Below, piece after piece: positions 52,628 through 62,656 of a DNA stretch of 64,000 bases. Source of the DNA: Ottowia flava (lineage in GTDB: Bacteria; Pseudomonadota; Gammaproteobacteria; Burkholderiales; Burkholderiaceae_C); assembly GCF_008017535.1 (NCBI RefSeq), contig NZ_VRUA01000011.1, forward strand, positions 62,001 through 126,000, written 5' to 3'. A program made the translations under genes and the position numbers. Position 1 is the first letter of the stretch. Each line of letters starts with the position of its first letter. A model generated the notes under the pieces. That model was not told where the DNA came from. It did not search any database and saw only the letters and a list, made by a program, of their open reading frames with translations.

Positions 52628-52643
52628 TGCACCCGGCGTGCCA
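52628..52643 (-). promoter_or_regulatory. sigma-54 (RpoN) promoter of pilA
   Basis: On the minus strand TGGCACGCCGGGTGCA matches the -24/-12 consensus TGGCACG-N4-TTGCW at all fixed positions but one. Transcription would begin near 52617, giving a leader of about 67 nt to the ATG at 52550. RpoN control of pilA by PilSR is known in related bacteria. Confidence 0.85.
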
Positions 52644-52664
52644 ACCGTGCCAGAGGAGCTGGTT

Positions 52665-52680
52665 CGTGAGCTAGTTCACG
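52665..52680 (-). promoter_or_regulatory. Inverted repeat upstream of the pilA promoter (candidate PilR site)
   Basis: CGTGAACTAGCTCACG (minus strand) is an inverted repeat with one mismatched pair, centred about 55 bp before the predicted start. This is within the range of activator sites for sigma-54 promoters. Confidence 0.5.
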
Positions 52681-52843
52681 GGCCCAGGGGTTTGGCCGGT
52701 CGGTTGTGACAGTTTGTGGCGCCGCGATGTGTCACTGGGGCTGACAAATTTCGTCAGATTTCGGATGAAGACCAAAGAATGTCAGCTTCCGGCGCCCGCA
52801 AGCCCGTGGGATGCGAAGCCGTCAAAACCCGTTCATCCCTCGC

Positions 52844-52905
52844 CTAAAACTATAAAAATAGTAGCTGTTAGCGCTTGTCAGGCAAGCGCTGGAGTCCTAT
52901 TTGAC
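52844..52905 (+). repeat. Dispersed repeat copy 18
   Basis: AAAACTATAAAAATAGTAGC then TGTTAGCGCTTGTCAGGCAA and GCGCTGGAGTCCTATTTGAC. This variant contains a strong AGCGCTTG/CAAGCGCT hairpin. It lies between the phosphodiesterase stop and the pilA promoter region; the remaining 52681-52843 holds nothing recognisable. Confidence 0.8.
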
Positions 52906-52962
52906 ACTGAATTAAGGCGCTTGTCAGTTGCGGCTGGCTGCACGCCCAGCCCTGCGGGGCGC

Positions 52963-53766
52963 CTACAGCTCGAACACGTGCCCCGCGACCAGCCAGCGGA
53001 TGTCGTGCGCGACTTCGCTGCGCGGCGGGCGGACTTGGTCGAACTGCGCGATCTCGCGCATGATGGTTTCGGTCTCGGCCGGTTTGGTGTGGGTGATGTA
53101 GATGGGGTAGCGGCTGGCGGCGCGGATCTGGTCCAGCTCGTCGGCCAGCACTTCGGGCGACAGGTGGCACGACAGCTGGGCCAGGTCGCGTTCGCGGTTG
53201 CTGAAGGCGGTTTCGATGACCAGGGCCGCCACAGGCATCTGGTTGATGCGCTGCCAGAACGCCGGGTTGCGTTCGGTGTCGCCGCTGAAGACCCACCACG
53301 GCGCATCGGCATTGGGGCCGCGCACTGCGTAGCCGACGGCGGGCACGCTGTGCTCGGCGGGCAGGGCTTCGATGGTGCGGCCCTGCACCTGGCGGGTGGC
53401 GCCGGGCTCGAGCGGGTGGAAGGTGACCAAAGGCGACTCGGCCGAGGGCAGGCGGGTGAAGTCGGGCCAGATCAGGTCGTTGAACAGGTGCTGGCGCAGC
53501 GCGGCGATGGTGGCGGGCAGGGCATGCACCCGCAGGGGCTGGCCGGCGCGGGCGGCGGCGATGGTGTCGACCATCAGCGGCAGGCAGGCGACGTGGTCGA
53601 GGTGCGAGTGGGTAAGGAAGACGTCCTGCACGCGCAGCATGTCCTCGCGCGTGAGGTCACCGACGCCGGTGCCGGCGTCGATGAGCACATCCTGATCGAC
53701 CAGGAACGACGTTGTCTTGCAATCGCGAGCGATGGAGCCGGAGCAGCCGAGCACACGCACCCTCAT
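52963..53766 (-). CDS. Metallo-beta-lactamase-fold 3',5'-cyclic-nucleotide phosphodiesterase (class II-like)
   Basis: A 267-residue MBL-fold hydrolase, probably cleaving cyclic AMP or GMP. The metal motif is FLTHSHLDHVACLP, with further ligands in ALPAEHSVP, VFSGDTERN and ITHTKP. Overall order matches class II cyclic-nucleotide phosphodiesterases (PF02112 type) rather than ribonuclease Z or lactonases. Its start is 16 bp after the stop of the CHASE2-cyclase gene, so both are expected on one transcript. That context is the strongest support for a cyclic-nucleotide substrate (inference). Confidence 0.83.
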   Translation of the reverse strand: MRVRVLGCSGSIARDCKTTSFLVDQDVLIDAGTGVGDLTREDMLRVQDVFLTHSHLDHVACLPLMVDTIAAARAGQPLRVHALPATIAALRQHLFNDLIWPDFTRLPSAESPLVTFHPLEPGATRQVQGRTIEALPAEHSVPAVGYAVRGPNADAPWWVFSGDTERNPAFWQRINQMPVAALVIETAFSNRERDLAQLSCHLSPEVLADELDQIRAASRYPIYITHTKPAETETIMREIAQFDQVRPPRSEVAHDIRWLVAGHVFEL

Positions 53767-53782
53767 GAATCGCTCCCTGCGC

Positions 53783-56023
53783 TCATTTGGCGTCGAATAC
53801 TGTGGTGCCGTCCCAGCCGGGGCCGGGCGGCGTTTGAAGACAGGAGGCTACCCGCCCGGCGTACAGCCGGTAAAGGTAAAAGTTGGCATTCCGTTCGCGC
53901 AGCGTGTTAACTTTTGTAGCAAACTCGGCAAACGCGCCGTCGCGCCACAAAGGCAGGGCTTGGCGCCACAGAGCGAGTTCGGCGCGCAGCGCAGCGTCGC
54001 CTTGCCCAGCGGCGGCCCGCACGGTGTGGATGGTGACCGCCTGGTGCTTGCCCTTGACGCGCACGCGGTCCAGTTCCTGCCAGACGTGGCCGGCGTCGGC
54101 GGCGCGTTGCAAGGTGGCTTCGCTGGCGACCAATTCCACGTCGTAGATGCGTGACAGCGCCTCCAGTCGCGCGGCCAGATTCACGGCATCGCCGATGACG
54201 GTGTAGGCGCGCCGAAGGTCCGAGCCCATGTTGCCGACCGACATGACGCCGGTGTTGAGCCCGATGCCGACCAGCACCGGCGGCGCACCCTGGGCCGCGC
54301 GCTCGGCGTTCAGCTCGCGCATGGCTTGCAGCATGGCCAGCGCGGCATCGACCGCCAGGCGCGCGTGGTCGGGCATGGCCACGGGCGCGCCCCAGAAGGC
54401 CATGACGCAGTCGCCCATGTACTTGTCGATGGTGCCCTGGTGCGCGCGGATAGCGTGGGTGAGCCGTGTCAGCACGTCGTTCAGCAGCGCCTGCAGCGCC
54501 AGCGGCTCCATGCTTTCCGACAAAGTGGTGAAACCGCGCAGGTCGCAAAACATGACAGTCAGCTCTTCGGCGCGCGCCTGCATGCTGTAGCGCTCGGGGT
54601 TGCGGACCATCTGCCGCACCAGCTCAGGCGGCACGTAGGTCGCAAACTGCAAGGCCAGCTTGCGCCGCGCCCGCACTTCCAGCAGGTAGCCCAGGAACAG
54701 GTTCACGGCCAGCGCCGCCAGGAGCATCAGCATTCCCGCCGCGAGGGGCAACACCCAATTCAGGGACAGGAACAGCGCCGTGTTGACAGCCACCAGCCCG
54801 AGCACCAGGGCGACGCCCAAGGCGATGAACCGGCCGACACTGAGGGCGGGAATGGCGAACAGCAGCGCGGCGCCCATGCCCAGTATCAAAGCCAGCTCGA
54901 ACACGGGACTCCATCGCGGTTTGACGGGCACCCGCCCGTCCAGAGCACCTGAAATCAGGTTGGCGTGAATCTCCACGCCCGGGTAGGCACGCCCGACCGG
55001 GGTGACCCGCAAGTCCATCAGTCCGGGCGAGGTGAAGCCGATCAGCGCGACCTTGCCCGCCAGCGAGGCGTCCGGTAGCTTGCCAAGCAGCACGTCGGCC
55101 GCGGGGATGTAGCGAAAGGCGCCGCCGCCCGGCCCACCCTGACCGCGGAACGGGATCAGGGCGGTTCCTCGCGGGTCCAGGGACAGACGTTGAGATCCCT
55201 GGTCACCGGTCAAATGCAGCGCGCTCACCGCCCCCTGGGGCGCGCCGGGCTCGCGCTCGATACGCAGGGCGGACGCTTTGGTCGCTTCCCTCAGCACCGC
55301 CAGCGCGAGCGATTCGTAGAGCTGCCCATCGAAGCTGGCGATCACAGGCGCGGAACGCACGATGCCGTCGGGATCCGTCACCGCGTTGAAGAACCCCGAG
55401 CGCGGTGCCGCCCGGCTCAGGGCAGGGATGTTCGCGCCAAAGCCGTTCCACGACAGCAGCCCCGGCAGGGATGGCGTGTCCGGCGCAATGGGAGCGGGCA
55501 AGGCGCCGCCCCGAACGCCGCCCCGATCGCTGGTGAGGTAGTACCCTAACACCGCGGGACTTCTGGCCAAGGCCTTGGCGAACACGGCGTCATGGTCCAG
55601 TTGGTCGGCGTTGCGCGCCAGCCAGTCGGAGAACAGCGCATCGTGCTTGAGCTGGCCGGTCGCCAGTTGTTGGAGGCGACCGAGTACAGAGCCGCGATCA
55701 GGCTCGGCAAACACCGCGTCAATGCCCAACGCCGCCACCTGCTGCCGGCGGGCGAGCTCATCAACCAATGCGGCGAGCTGGCGGCGGTCCCACGGCCATT
55801 GGCCGATCTGGGCCAGGCTGTTCTCGTCGATGTCGATGATGACGATTCGCTCATCCAGCGTGTCCGGCATCGTCAGTTGCAGGCGGAGGTCGTACACCGC
55901 GCGATCGAGCTGATCGATGGGTGGGACAGTCCAGAGCCCGAGCACATGCGGCACGGCCGCCAGCACCACCAATGCGGTGGCCATGACCCGCAGACGCTGA
56001 CGCTTCAGGGTGGTCCGAAACAT
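53783..56023 (-). CDS. CHASE2-domain adenylate/guanylate cyclase
   Basis: A 746-residue membrane cyclase. The N-terminal helix (about 12-32) is followed by a periplasmic CHASE2 sensor (about 40-335), with [24 protein letters not shown] and [33 protein letters not shown]. Three membrane helices follow (about 345-430), then a class III cyclase domain (about 490-670). Catalytic features are [12 protein letters not shown] (metal Asp), [15 protein letters not shown] (second Asp), [12 protein letters not shown] and RVKGKHQ. The domain is complete. Substrate choice between ATP and GTP cannot be settled by eye, though bacterial members are mainly adenylate cyclases. Adjacent to FHA (upstream) and phosphodiesterase (downstream) genes. 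Confidence 0.9.
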   Translation of the reverse strand: MFRTTLKRQRLRVMATALVVLAAVPHVLGLWTVPPIDQLDRAVYDLRLQLTMPDTLDERIVIIDIDENSLAQIGQWPWDRRQLAALVDELARRQQVAALGIDAVFAEPDRGSVLGRLQQLATGQLKHDALFSDWLARNADQLDHDAVFAKALARSPAVLGYYLTSDRGGVRGGALPAPIAPDTPSLPGLLSWNGFGANIPALSRAAPRSGFFNAVTDPDGIVRSAPVIASFDGQLYESLALAVLREATKASALRIEREPGAPQGAVSALHLTGDQGSQRLSLDPRGTALIPFRGQGGPGGGAFRYIPAADVLLGKLPDASLAGKVALIGFTSPGLMDLRVTPVGRAYPGVEIHANLISGALDGRVPVKPRWSPVFELALILGMGAALLFAIPALSVGRFIALGVALVLGLVAVNTALFLSLNWVLPLAAGMLMLLAALAVNLFLGYLLEVRARRKLALQFATYVPPELVRQMVRNPERYSMQARAEELTVMFCDLRGFTTLSESMEPLALQALLNDVLTRLTHAIRAHQGTIDKYMGDCVMAFWGAPVAMPDHARLAVDAALAMLQAMRELNAERAAQGAPPVLVGIGLNTGVMSVGNMGSDLRRAYTVIGDAVNLAARLEALSRIYDVELVASEATLQRAADAGHVWQELDRVRVKGKHQAVTIHTVRAAAGQGDAALRAELALWRQALPLWRDGAFAEFATKVNTLRERNANFYLYRLYAGRVASCLQTPPGPGWDGTTVFDAK

Positions 56024-56063
56024 CGTGACCCGTGCATCAGGCGGTCACGTGCCCCGCCACGGA

Positions 56064-56708
56064 TCAACTCTCGAGAAACTCGAGGCGGATGCCGGCCAAA
56101 TCGATCTGATCGCGTCCTGTCAGGGTCACGGGACCGGCACTCAAGGCAACGCCGTTCACCGTAGCCACCTGGTCGCCATCGACCTGCGCCAAATCGAAGC
56201 CGTGCGTCCGTCGTGTAATGGAAGCGACGCACACGCCTGGCTTGCCGATGGTGGTGACCACCTTGGTCAGTTCCATCTCGCGCCCAGCGGCGGATCCGGA
56301 CAGCACTTTCACGCGCGGGCCGCGAGCGGGCTGATCCGACGGCGACGACATTAAGCCAGAATTCATGCCCATGGGGATCGAGCCAGTGGCGGTGCCCAGC
56401 GGAGCGGCAGCGGACACGCCTTCGCGGTCCAGATACTTGAGCTTGTATTTGCCGACCTCGATCACGTCTTCGTCCGCCAGCACGTGCTGCTTGACGGACT
56501 TACCGTTGACGTAGGTTCCGTTGGTGCTGCCCAGGTCTTCCAGCGTGGCGACACCGCCAGCCATCTGGATGACCGAGTGCTCGCCGCTGACCGCCAGGTT
56601 GTCGATGACCACGTCGTTGTATGGGCGCCGGCCAATGGTCGACCGGTCCTTGGTCAACTGAACTTCCTTGACGACGACTCCGTCGATCGAGACGATCAAC
56701 TTGGGCAT
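56064..56708 (-). CDS. FHA-domain protein
   Basis: A 214-residue protein with a canonical forkhead-associated domain at about 15-95, which reads phosphothreonine. STIGRRPYNDVVIDNLAVSGEHSVI carries the Arg and Ser of the binding loop, and GSTNGTYVNG the Asn. A second, weaker FHA-like module spans about 120-212 (VKVLSGSAAGREMELTKVVTTIG). The linker includes a Met/Gly/Ser-rich stretch. It lies between the PP2C phosphatase and cyclase genes. No Ser/Thr kinase is in this window, so the kinase writing its ligand is elsewhere or absent. Confidence 0.9.
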   Translation of the reverse strand: MPKLIVSIDGVVVKEVQLTKDRSTIGRRPYNDVVIDNLAVSGEHSVIQMAGGVATLEDLGSTNGTYVNGKSVKQHVLADEDVIEVGKYKLKYLDREGVSAAAPLGTATGSIPMGMNSGLMSSPSDQPARGPRVKVLSGSAAGREMELTKVVTTIGKPGVCVASITRRTHGFDLAQVDGDQVATVNGVALSAGPVTLTGRDQIDLAGIRLEFLES

Positions 56709-56793
56709 GAAAGCGGCTCCGGCTGGCGAGGTGGATAGGGACGAACGACTGGCACAGCCGCAAAAGATACTGCCCTATCGCGGCCAAAGCTGA

Positions 56794-57609
56794 CTATTTT
56801 CTCAGCAATTTCGCGATGACACCGGACTTTTTAGGCGTTTCATGTGCTCGGATCAACGCAACCGAGACATTGTCCCGGCCGCCACGCTCGTTGGCCTCCC
56901 CGACGAGGCGCGTCGCACAGGCATCGAGTGTCAGTCCAGCGCCCACGATGTCGGCAATCTCGGCATCGCTCAACATGTCGTTCAGGCCGTCGGAGCAGAG
57001 CAGCAAGGTATCGCCGGGTACCACGGTGAGTTCGCGCACATCCAGCAGCACGGTGTCTTCCACGCCCAGCGCGCGTGTCACAAGATTGCGGTTGCCAGAA
57101 TGTTCGGCCTCTTCTGGCGTGATGAGCCCGATATCCAGTTGTTCCTGCAGCAGCGAATGGTCGCGCGTCACCTGCTCGAGCGTACCCTCGCGCCAGCGGT
57201 AAAGGCGCGAATCGCCCACATGGCCTACCAGCAGGGTATCGCCGCGCAGCACGGCCATGACGAGCGTGGTGCCCATGCCTGCGTACGCTGCGTGGGTGTG
57301 AGCGGCCTCGAAAATCTGGCGGTTGGCCAGATCGACACAGATTTCCATGGCGCGTCGCACGTCGCGCGCGCTGGCGCGGTGCCCTGACACGCTCAGCCAT
57401 TGGCGCAATTCCCGCACGATGAGATCGACCGCCAACGCGCTGGCGACCTCACCGGCGTTGTAGCCGCCCATGCCGTCGGCCAGGACGACGATGCCGTGTT
57501 CGGCGTCGATCAGCACCGCGTCCTCGTTGTTGGCGCGCTGGCGCCCCACGTCGGACAGGCTGCTGTACTCGTAATCCATGGACGGGGCCGGGTGATCGTG
57601 GTCAGACAT
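56794..57609 (-). CDS. PP2C-family Ser/Thr protein phosphatase
   Basis: A 271-residue Mn2+/Mg2+-dependent phosphatase of the PppA/PstP type. Metal-binding aspartates are visible in NEDAVLID, VVLADGMGGY, LLCSDGLNDML and GGRDNVSVALI. The start at ATG 57609 matches the conserved N-terminus (YEYSSLSDVGRQRANNEDAV). It likely counteracts a Ser/Thr kinase whose mark the adjacent FHA protein reads. Its start is 32 bp downstream of the terC2 stop. Confidence 0.93.
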   Translation of the reverse strand: MSDHDHPAPSMDYEYSSLSDVGRQRANNEDAVLIDAEHGIVVLADGMGGYNAGEVASALAVDLIVRELRQWLSVSGHRASARDVRRAMEICVDLANRQIFEAAHTHAAYAGMGTTLVMAVLRGDTLLVGHVGDSRLYRWREGTLEQVTRDHSLLQEQLDIGLITPEEAEHSGNRNLVTRALGVEDTVLLDVRELTVVPGDTLLLCSDGLNDMLSDAEIADIVGAGLTLDACATRLVGEANERGGRDNVSVALIRAHETPKKSGVIAKLLRK

Positions 57610-57641
57610 CCCGGCTGGATGGGTGGAATGCCCGACGAAGT

Positions 57642-58352
57642 TCAGGCCGTCGCCTCCGGCGGTGGGCCCCGGCGCCGTTGAATCCACTTGCCGATCGCCA
57701 AGACCAGCAACGCGCCACCAACGCCCATGGCGTAGTGCCAGGAACGGTCCTGCGGCAGATAGGCTGCCACCGCAGGGTCGCTGTGGGCCATGGTGCCGGC
57801 GATCCACCCCAACAGCATCCCGCCCAGCAGGATGATGATCGGGAAGCGGTCCATCAGCTTCAGCACCAGCGTGCTGCCCCAGACAATGATCGGAATGCTG
57901 ACCAGCAGGCCAAAAATGACCAAGGTCAACTGATGCTGCTCGCCCGCACCCTGCGCGGCGCCCGCGATGGCGATGACGTTGTCCACGCTCATCACCAGGT
58001 CGGCCACGATGACGGTTTTCACGGCGGCCCACAGCTTGTCGCTCGACTCGATGTTGGAATGGTCGTCGTCGTCTTCTGGCGCGATCAGCTTCACGCCAAT
58101 CCAGATCAGCAACAGCGCACCCACGAGCTTCAGGAAGGGAATCTGCAGCAGGGCCAGCGCGAACGCAATCAGGATCACGCGCAGCAGGATCGCGCCGACG
58201 GTGCCCCAGATGATGCCCTTGGTGCGCTGCGCGGGCGGCAGGCGCCGGCAAGCCAATGCAATCACCACCGCGTTGTCGCCACCCAGCAGGATGTCGATCA
58301 TGATGATCTGCCCGACGGCCAGCCAGAAATGGGCAGTCAGAAATTCTTCCAC
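57642..58352 (-). CDS. Second TerC-family integral membrane protein
   Basis: A 236-residue TerC paralog. The N-terminal FWLAVGQIIMIDILLGGDNAVVIALACR and second VADLVMSVDNVIAIAGAAQG carry the paired Asp/Asn signatures; about seven helices. It starts at GTG 58352, preceded by GAGAGAGA. An ATG further upstream (58424) is possible but adds a tail unlike the family. Unlike the TerC at 45064, its ~106-bp upstream gap from sucD holds no yybP-ykoY element. It is cotranscribed with, or at least co-oriented to, sucCD and the PP2C cluster. Confidence 0.88.
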   Translation of the reverse strand: MEEFLTAHFWLAVGQIIMIDILLGGDNAVVIALACRRLPPAQRTKGIIWGTVGAILLRVILIAFALALLQIPFLKLVGALLLIWIGVKLIAPEDDDDHSNIESSDKLWAAVKTVIVADLVMSVDNVIAIAGAAQGAGEQHQLTLVIFGLLVSIPIIVWGSTLVLKLMDRFPIIILLGGMLLGWIAGTMAHSDPAVAAYLPQDRSWHYAMGVGGALLVLAIGKWIQRRRGPPPEATA

Positions 58353-58458
58353 GTTGTCTCTCTCGGGATAGGCCTTCCTAGGCTCAAATAATAACGCCGG
58401 ATCACCCTGTGGGTGTCCGGCCATGAAGCGCTGCGCGCCTCTTGGGGCGCGTCGACGG

Positions 58459-59352
58459 TCAGATCAGTTCTTTCAGCAGCTTGCCCATTTCAGACGGGTT
58501 GCGCGTGATCTTGAAGCCGCACTCTTCCATGATCGCCAGCTTGGCATCGGCCGTGTCGGCACCACCGGAAATCAGTGCACCGGCATGGCCCATGCGCTTG
58601 CCGGGAGGCGCCGTCACGCCGGCGATGAAGCCGACCACGGGCTTTTTCATGTGATCCTTGCACCACATGGCGGCTTCGGCTTCGTCGGGGCCGCCGATCT
58701 CGCCGATCATGATCACGGCATCGGTGTTCGGGTCGTCGTTGAACGCCTTCATCACGTCAATGTGCTTCAGGCCGTTGATCGGGTCACCACCGATACCGAC
58801 GGCGGTCGACTGGCCGACGCCCAACTCGGTCAACTGCGCCACGGCTTCGTAAGTCAGCGTGCCGGAGCGCGACACGACGCCCACGCGGCCCGGCATGTGG
58901 ATGTGACCGGGCATGATGCCGATCTTGATTTCACCCGGGGTGATCAGGCCGGGGCAGTTGGGGCCCAGCAGCAGGGTTTTCTTGCCGCCGGCCGCTTCCT
59001 TGGCCTTCATCTTGTTGCGCACTTCCAGCATGTCGCGCACCGGAATGCCTTCTGTGATGCAGATGGCCAGATCCAGGTCGGCTTCCACAGCTTCCCAGAT
59101 GGCAGCCGCAGCGCCTGCGGGCGGCACATAGATCACGGACACGGTGGCGCCCGTTTCCTTGGCGGCGTCCTTGACGCTGGCGAAGATCGGCACGTCGAAG
59201 ATCTTCTCACCGGCCTTCTTGGGGTTCACGCCTGCCACGAAGCAATTCTTGCCGTTCGCGTACTCGATGCACTTCTCGGTGTGGAACTGGCCGGTCTTGC
59301 CCGTGATGCCCTGGGTGATGACGCGCGTGTCTTTGTTGATGTAGATCGACAT
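58459..59352 (-). CDS. sucD: Succinyl-CoA ligase alpha subunit
   Basis: TCA-cycle enzyme converting succinyl-CoA to succinate with nucleotide triphosphate formation. The 297-residue alpha subunit has the CoA-binding start MSIYINKDTRVITQGITGKTG and the phosphohistidine loop GHAGALISGG (His about 245). Complete, standard length. 50 bp downstream of sucC, in the usual sucC-sucD order. Confidence 0.97.
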   Translation of the reverse strand: MSIYINKDTRVITQGITGKTGQFHTEKCIEYANGKNCFVAGVNPKKAGEKIFDVPIFASVKDAAKETGATVSVIYVPPAGAAAAIWEAVEADLDLAICITEGIPVRDMLEVRNKMKAKEAAGGKKTLLLGPNCPGLITPGEIKIGIMPGHIHMPGRVGVVSRSGTLTYEAVAQLTELGVGQSTAVGIGGDPINGLKHIDVMKAFNDDPNTDAVIMIGEIGGPDEAEAAMWCKDHMKKPVVGFIAGVTAPPGKRMGHAGALISGGADTADAKLAIMEECGFKITRNPSEMGKLLKELI

Positions 59353-59402
59353 GATGGTCCTAGTCAGTCAGGGACAGAGCTGAAGATCTGTCCCCAAAGT
59401 CA

Positions 59403-60563
<1,161 letters not shown>

Positions 60564-60748
60564 GTAGCCCCTCTTGGGATGGGTGATGGATGAATCGGCC
60601 GACCCCGCGCAGTAGCCAGTGCCAGCTCAACGTATGGAATGCAATCTGAAGCCCACGAATGTATCATGGTGCGATGCACCAATTTGAGCGCCCTGGCCTG
60701 ACAGCGCCTTGACGCCGCAACCCTAACTGAAGCGGAGAGAACACGCGC
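60564..60748. promoter_or_regulatory. Divergent promoter region of sucC and argC
   Basis: A 185-bp AT-richer gap between divergently transcribed genes. TATCAT near 60662 is a possible -10 element. No riboswitch or clear operator is visible. The argC ribosome-binding site (GGAGAG) is at its right end. Confidence 0.45.
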
Positions 60749-61660
60749 ATGGCCCAGGTTTTCATCGACGGCGAAGCCGGTACCACCGGTCTGCAGATCC
60801 GCGACCGCCTGCAAGGCATGGCCGGCGTCGAGGTGGTCAGCATCGACCCCGCGCGCCGCAAGGACCCGGAGGCCAAGCGCGACATCATGGCCGCCGTCGA
60901 TCTGGTCATCCTGTGCCTGCACGACGACGCGGCGCGCGAGTCCGTCGCCATGATCGACGCCCTGCCGGGCCGCAGGCCGCGCATCATCGATGCCAGCACC
61001 GCACACCGCGTGGCCGACGGCTGGACCTACGGCTTTCCCGAGCTGTCGGCCGACCAGCGCGCCGCCGTACAGAAAGCCGACCGCGTCGCCAACCCGGGCT
61101 GCTACGCCACCGGCGCCATCGCTCTGCTGCGCCCGCTGGTCGACGCCGGCGTGCTGCCGCCCGACTATCCGGTGGCCCTGCCCTCCGTCAGCGGCTACAC
61201 CGGCGGCGGCCGTCAGATGATCGAGGCCTATGAAGCGGGCAACGCGCCGGCCTACGAGCTGTACGCGATGGGTCTGCAGCACAAGCACATTCCGGAAATC
61301 ATGCGCTTTGGCCGCGTGACGCGTCGCCCGATCTTCATCCCGGCGGTGGGCAATTTCGACCAGGGCATGCTGGTCGAGCTGCCGCTGCATCTGGACACGC
61401 TGCCGGGTCAGCCCAACGCCGAGCGGTTGCTGGAGGTCTACCGTGCGCACTACGCTGGCGCGGAAGCGGTGAGCGTGGAGCCCACGCCCGAGTCGGGCAA
61501 GCTGGATGCCGTCGCCCTGAAGGACACCAACCAGCTGGAGATCCGCGTGTTCGGCAACACCGAAGCGCAGCAGGCCGTTGCCGTGGCGCGACTCGACAAC
61601 CTGGGCAAGGGCGCCAGCGGCGCTGCCGTGCAGAACCTGCGCCTGATGTTGGGCCTGTGA
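60749..61660 (+). CDS. argC: N-acetyl-gamma-glutamyl-phosphate reductase (type 2)
   Basis: Third step of arginine biosynthesis, reducing N-acetylglutamyl phosphate. The 303-residue short form matches type 2 ArgC: NAD(P) start [33 protein letters not shown], and the catalytic cysteine in NPGCYATG (C118). C-terminal [11 protein letters not shown] and [12 protein letters not shown]-like sequences complete it. Ribosome-binding site GGAGAG. Stands alone; no other arg genes are nearby. Confidence 0.94.
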   Translation: MAQVFIDGEAGTTGLQIRDRLQGMAGVEVVSIDPARRKDPEAKRDIMAAVDLVILCLHDDAARESVAMIDALPGRRPRIIDASTAHRVADGWTYGFPELSADQRAAVQKADRVANPGCYATGAIALLRPLVDAGVLPPDYPVALPSVSGYTGGGRQMIEAYEAGNAPAYELYAMGLQHKHIPEIMRFGRVTRRPIFIPAVGNFDQGMLVELPLHLDTLPGQPNAERLLEVYRAHYAGAEAVSVEPTPESGKLDAVALKDTNQLEIRVFGNTEAQQAVAVARLDNLGKGASGAAVQNLRLMLGL

Positions 61661-61685
61661 GCGCGCGGGCGACCTCGTCGTCCGA

Positions 61686-61756
61686 TTTTCACTATTATTT
61701 CGATAGCTGATTGCGCCGGTGGTTGTATGGTCCATCAACGATACGACCTGAAATTT
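61686..61756 (+). repeat. Dispersed repeat copy 19
   Basis: ACTATTATTTCGATAGCTGA then TTGCGCCGGTGGTTGTATGG and ACGACCTGAAATTTG. Follows argC by about 25 bp. Confidence 0.78.
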
Positions 61757-61797
61757 GCGCGACCAGGCTGGGTGGGCGTTGGCAGCACTCCCGAACT

Positions 61798-62412
61798 TCA
61801 GCGGTAACGTGGCTGAAGGATGCCGGCAGCGCCATCGGCCAAATCGGCCGCAGCGTGCGGCCCTGCGGCTTGCAGGACCGCGTCAATCAAGGGATGGAGG
61901 CAGGCCAGCAGGTCGCTCAGCGACTGCGCCCGCTGCACCCGCCTCAGAAAGGCCCCGCCATCGTCGCCCAGATGGCGCTGGATGGCGTCGTGGAGGTAAG
62001 CCGACAGCGATGCCTGCATGGGCAGCAGGCTCGCATCAGAGGCAGGCCCGCTGCGTTCAGGGGGCACCGTCGGCGCGGCCTCGCCGCGCAACGTGCTGGC
62101 GGGCGGCGCTCTGCGTGGGGCGGCGACTTCGTTGGGCGACGGATGGCTGTGGAGGCTGCCGGTCACGCCATCCGGTAGTGCCCCGCACGCCACGGCGGCT
62201 CGCGGCACGCGCTGAGTGAAGCCGGCCGAGGTCAGCCAGCGAAGCCCGCCCGCACTGACCGCGGAGCGTCCACAAATCGCCAGCAACTCCCCGCGCGTGC
62301 GCCTGCCGTCGATCAGCGCCAGCAGCGGTCGCAGCTGCGGCGGCACGCCCGACGTCTCCCCCGCGTGGGCCTTACGCCCCTGCGGGGTCAGCAAATACAC
62401 CCCATCTGACAT
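61798..62412 (-). CDS. Hypothetical protein
   Basis: A 204-residue protein I do not recognise. The N-terminal ~75 residues form a compact region with PQLRPLLALIDGRRTRGELLAICG, a pattern like a small winged-helix or regulatory domain. A Pro/Ser/Ala-rich low-complexity middle (about 95-140) follows, then a helical C-terminal part (AFLRRVQRAQSLSDLLACLHPLIDAVL). The start at 62412 is set by GGGAGG 7 nt upstream; the frame opens at 62469. It is divergent from the CZB gene with about 245 bp between, so they may be regulated together. Function unknown. Confidence 0.7.
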   Translation of the reverse strand: MSDGVYLLTPQGRKAHAGETSGVPPQLRPLLALIDGRRTRGELLAICGRSAVSAGGLRWLTSAGFTQRVPRAAVACGALPDGVTGSLHSHPSPNEVAAPRRAPPASTLRGEAAPTVPPERSGPASDASLLPMQASLSAYLHDAIQRHLGDDGGAFLRRVQRAQSLSDLLACLHPLIDAVLQAAGPHAAADLADGAAGILQPRYR

Positions 62413-62656
62413 TTCTCTGCCTCCCTGGCAGTCTCGGCGCCGTGCTCCACTCGAACGGTGGGTGTACATGGTGCCGTTTCTATGTCTTATAGCTTAGTCA
62501 CTCACAGGGGCATGCCAACGCCGTTTGCTGTTGAAAGCGACACAATTTGTGACTTTTTTATACATCGGAGCGTAATATTTCTAAGTGAAACCACGCATGC
62601 CGCGCGCCAAACCTTGTCGGAGGCTTCGATCTCGCACACCGCGAGGAGGAGACACC

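Noticed and set aside
52634-52650. An alternative sigma-54 match using the upstream TGGCACGGTTGGCACG
   Set aside because: The -12 part lacks TGC at the right spacing, while the neighbouring TGGCACGCCGGGTGCA fits far better.
58353-58458. Second Mn2+ riboswitch before the terC paralog
   Set aside because: The gap is only about 106 bp and lacks GGGGAGTAG or a matching second element.
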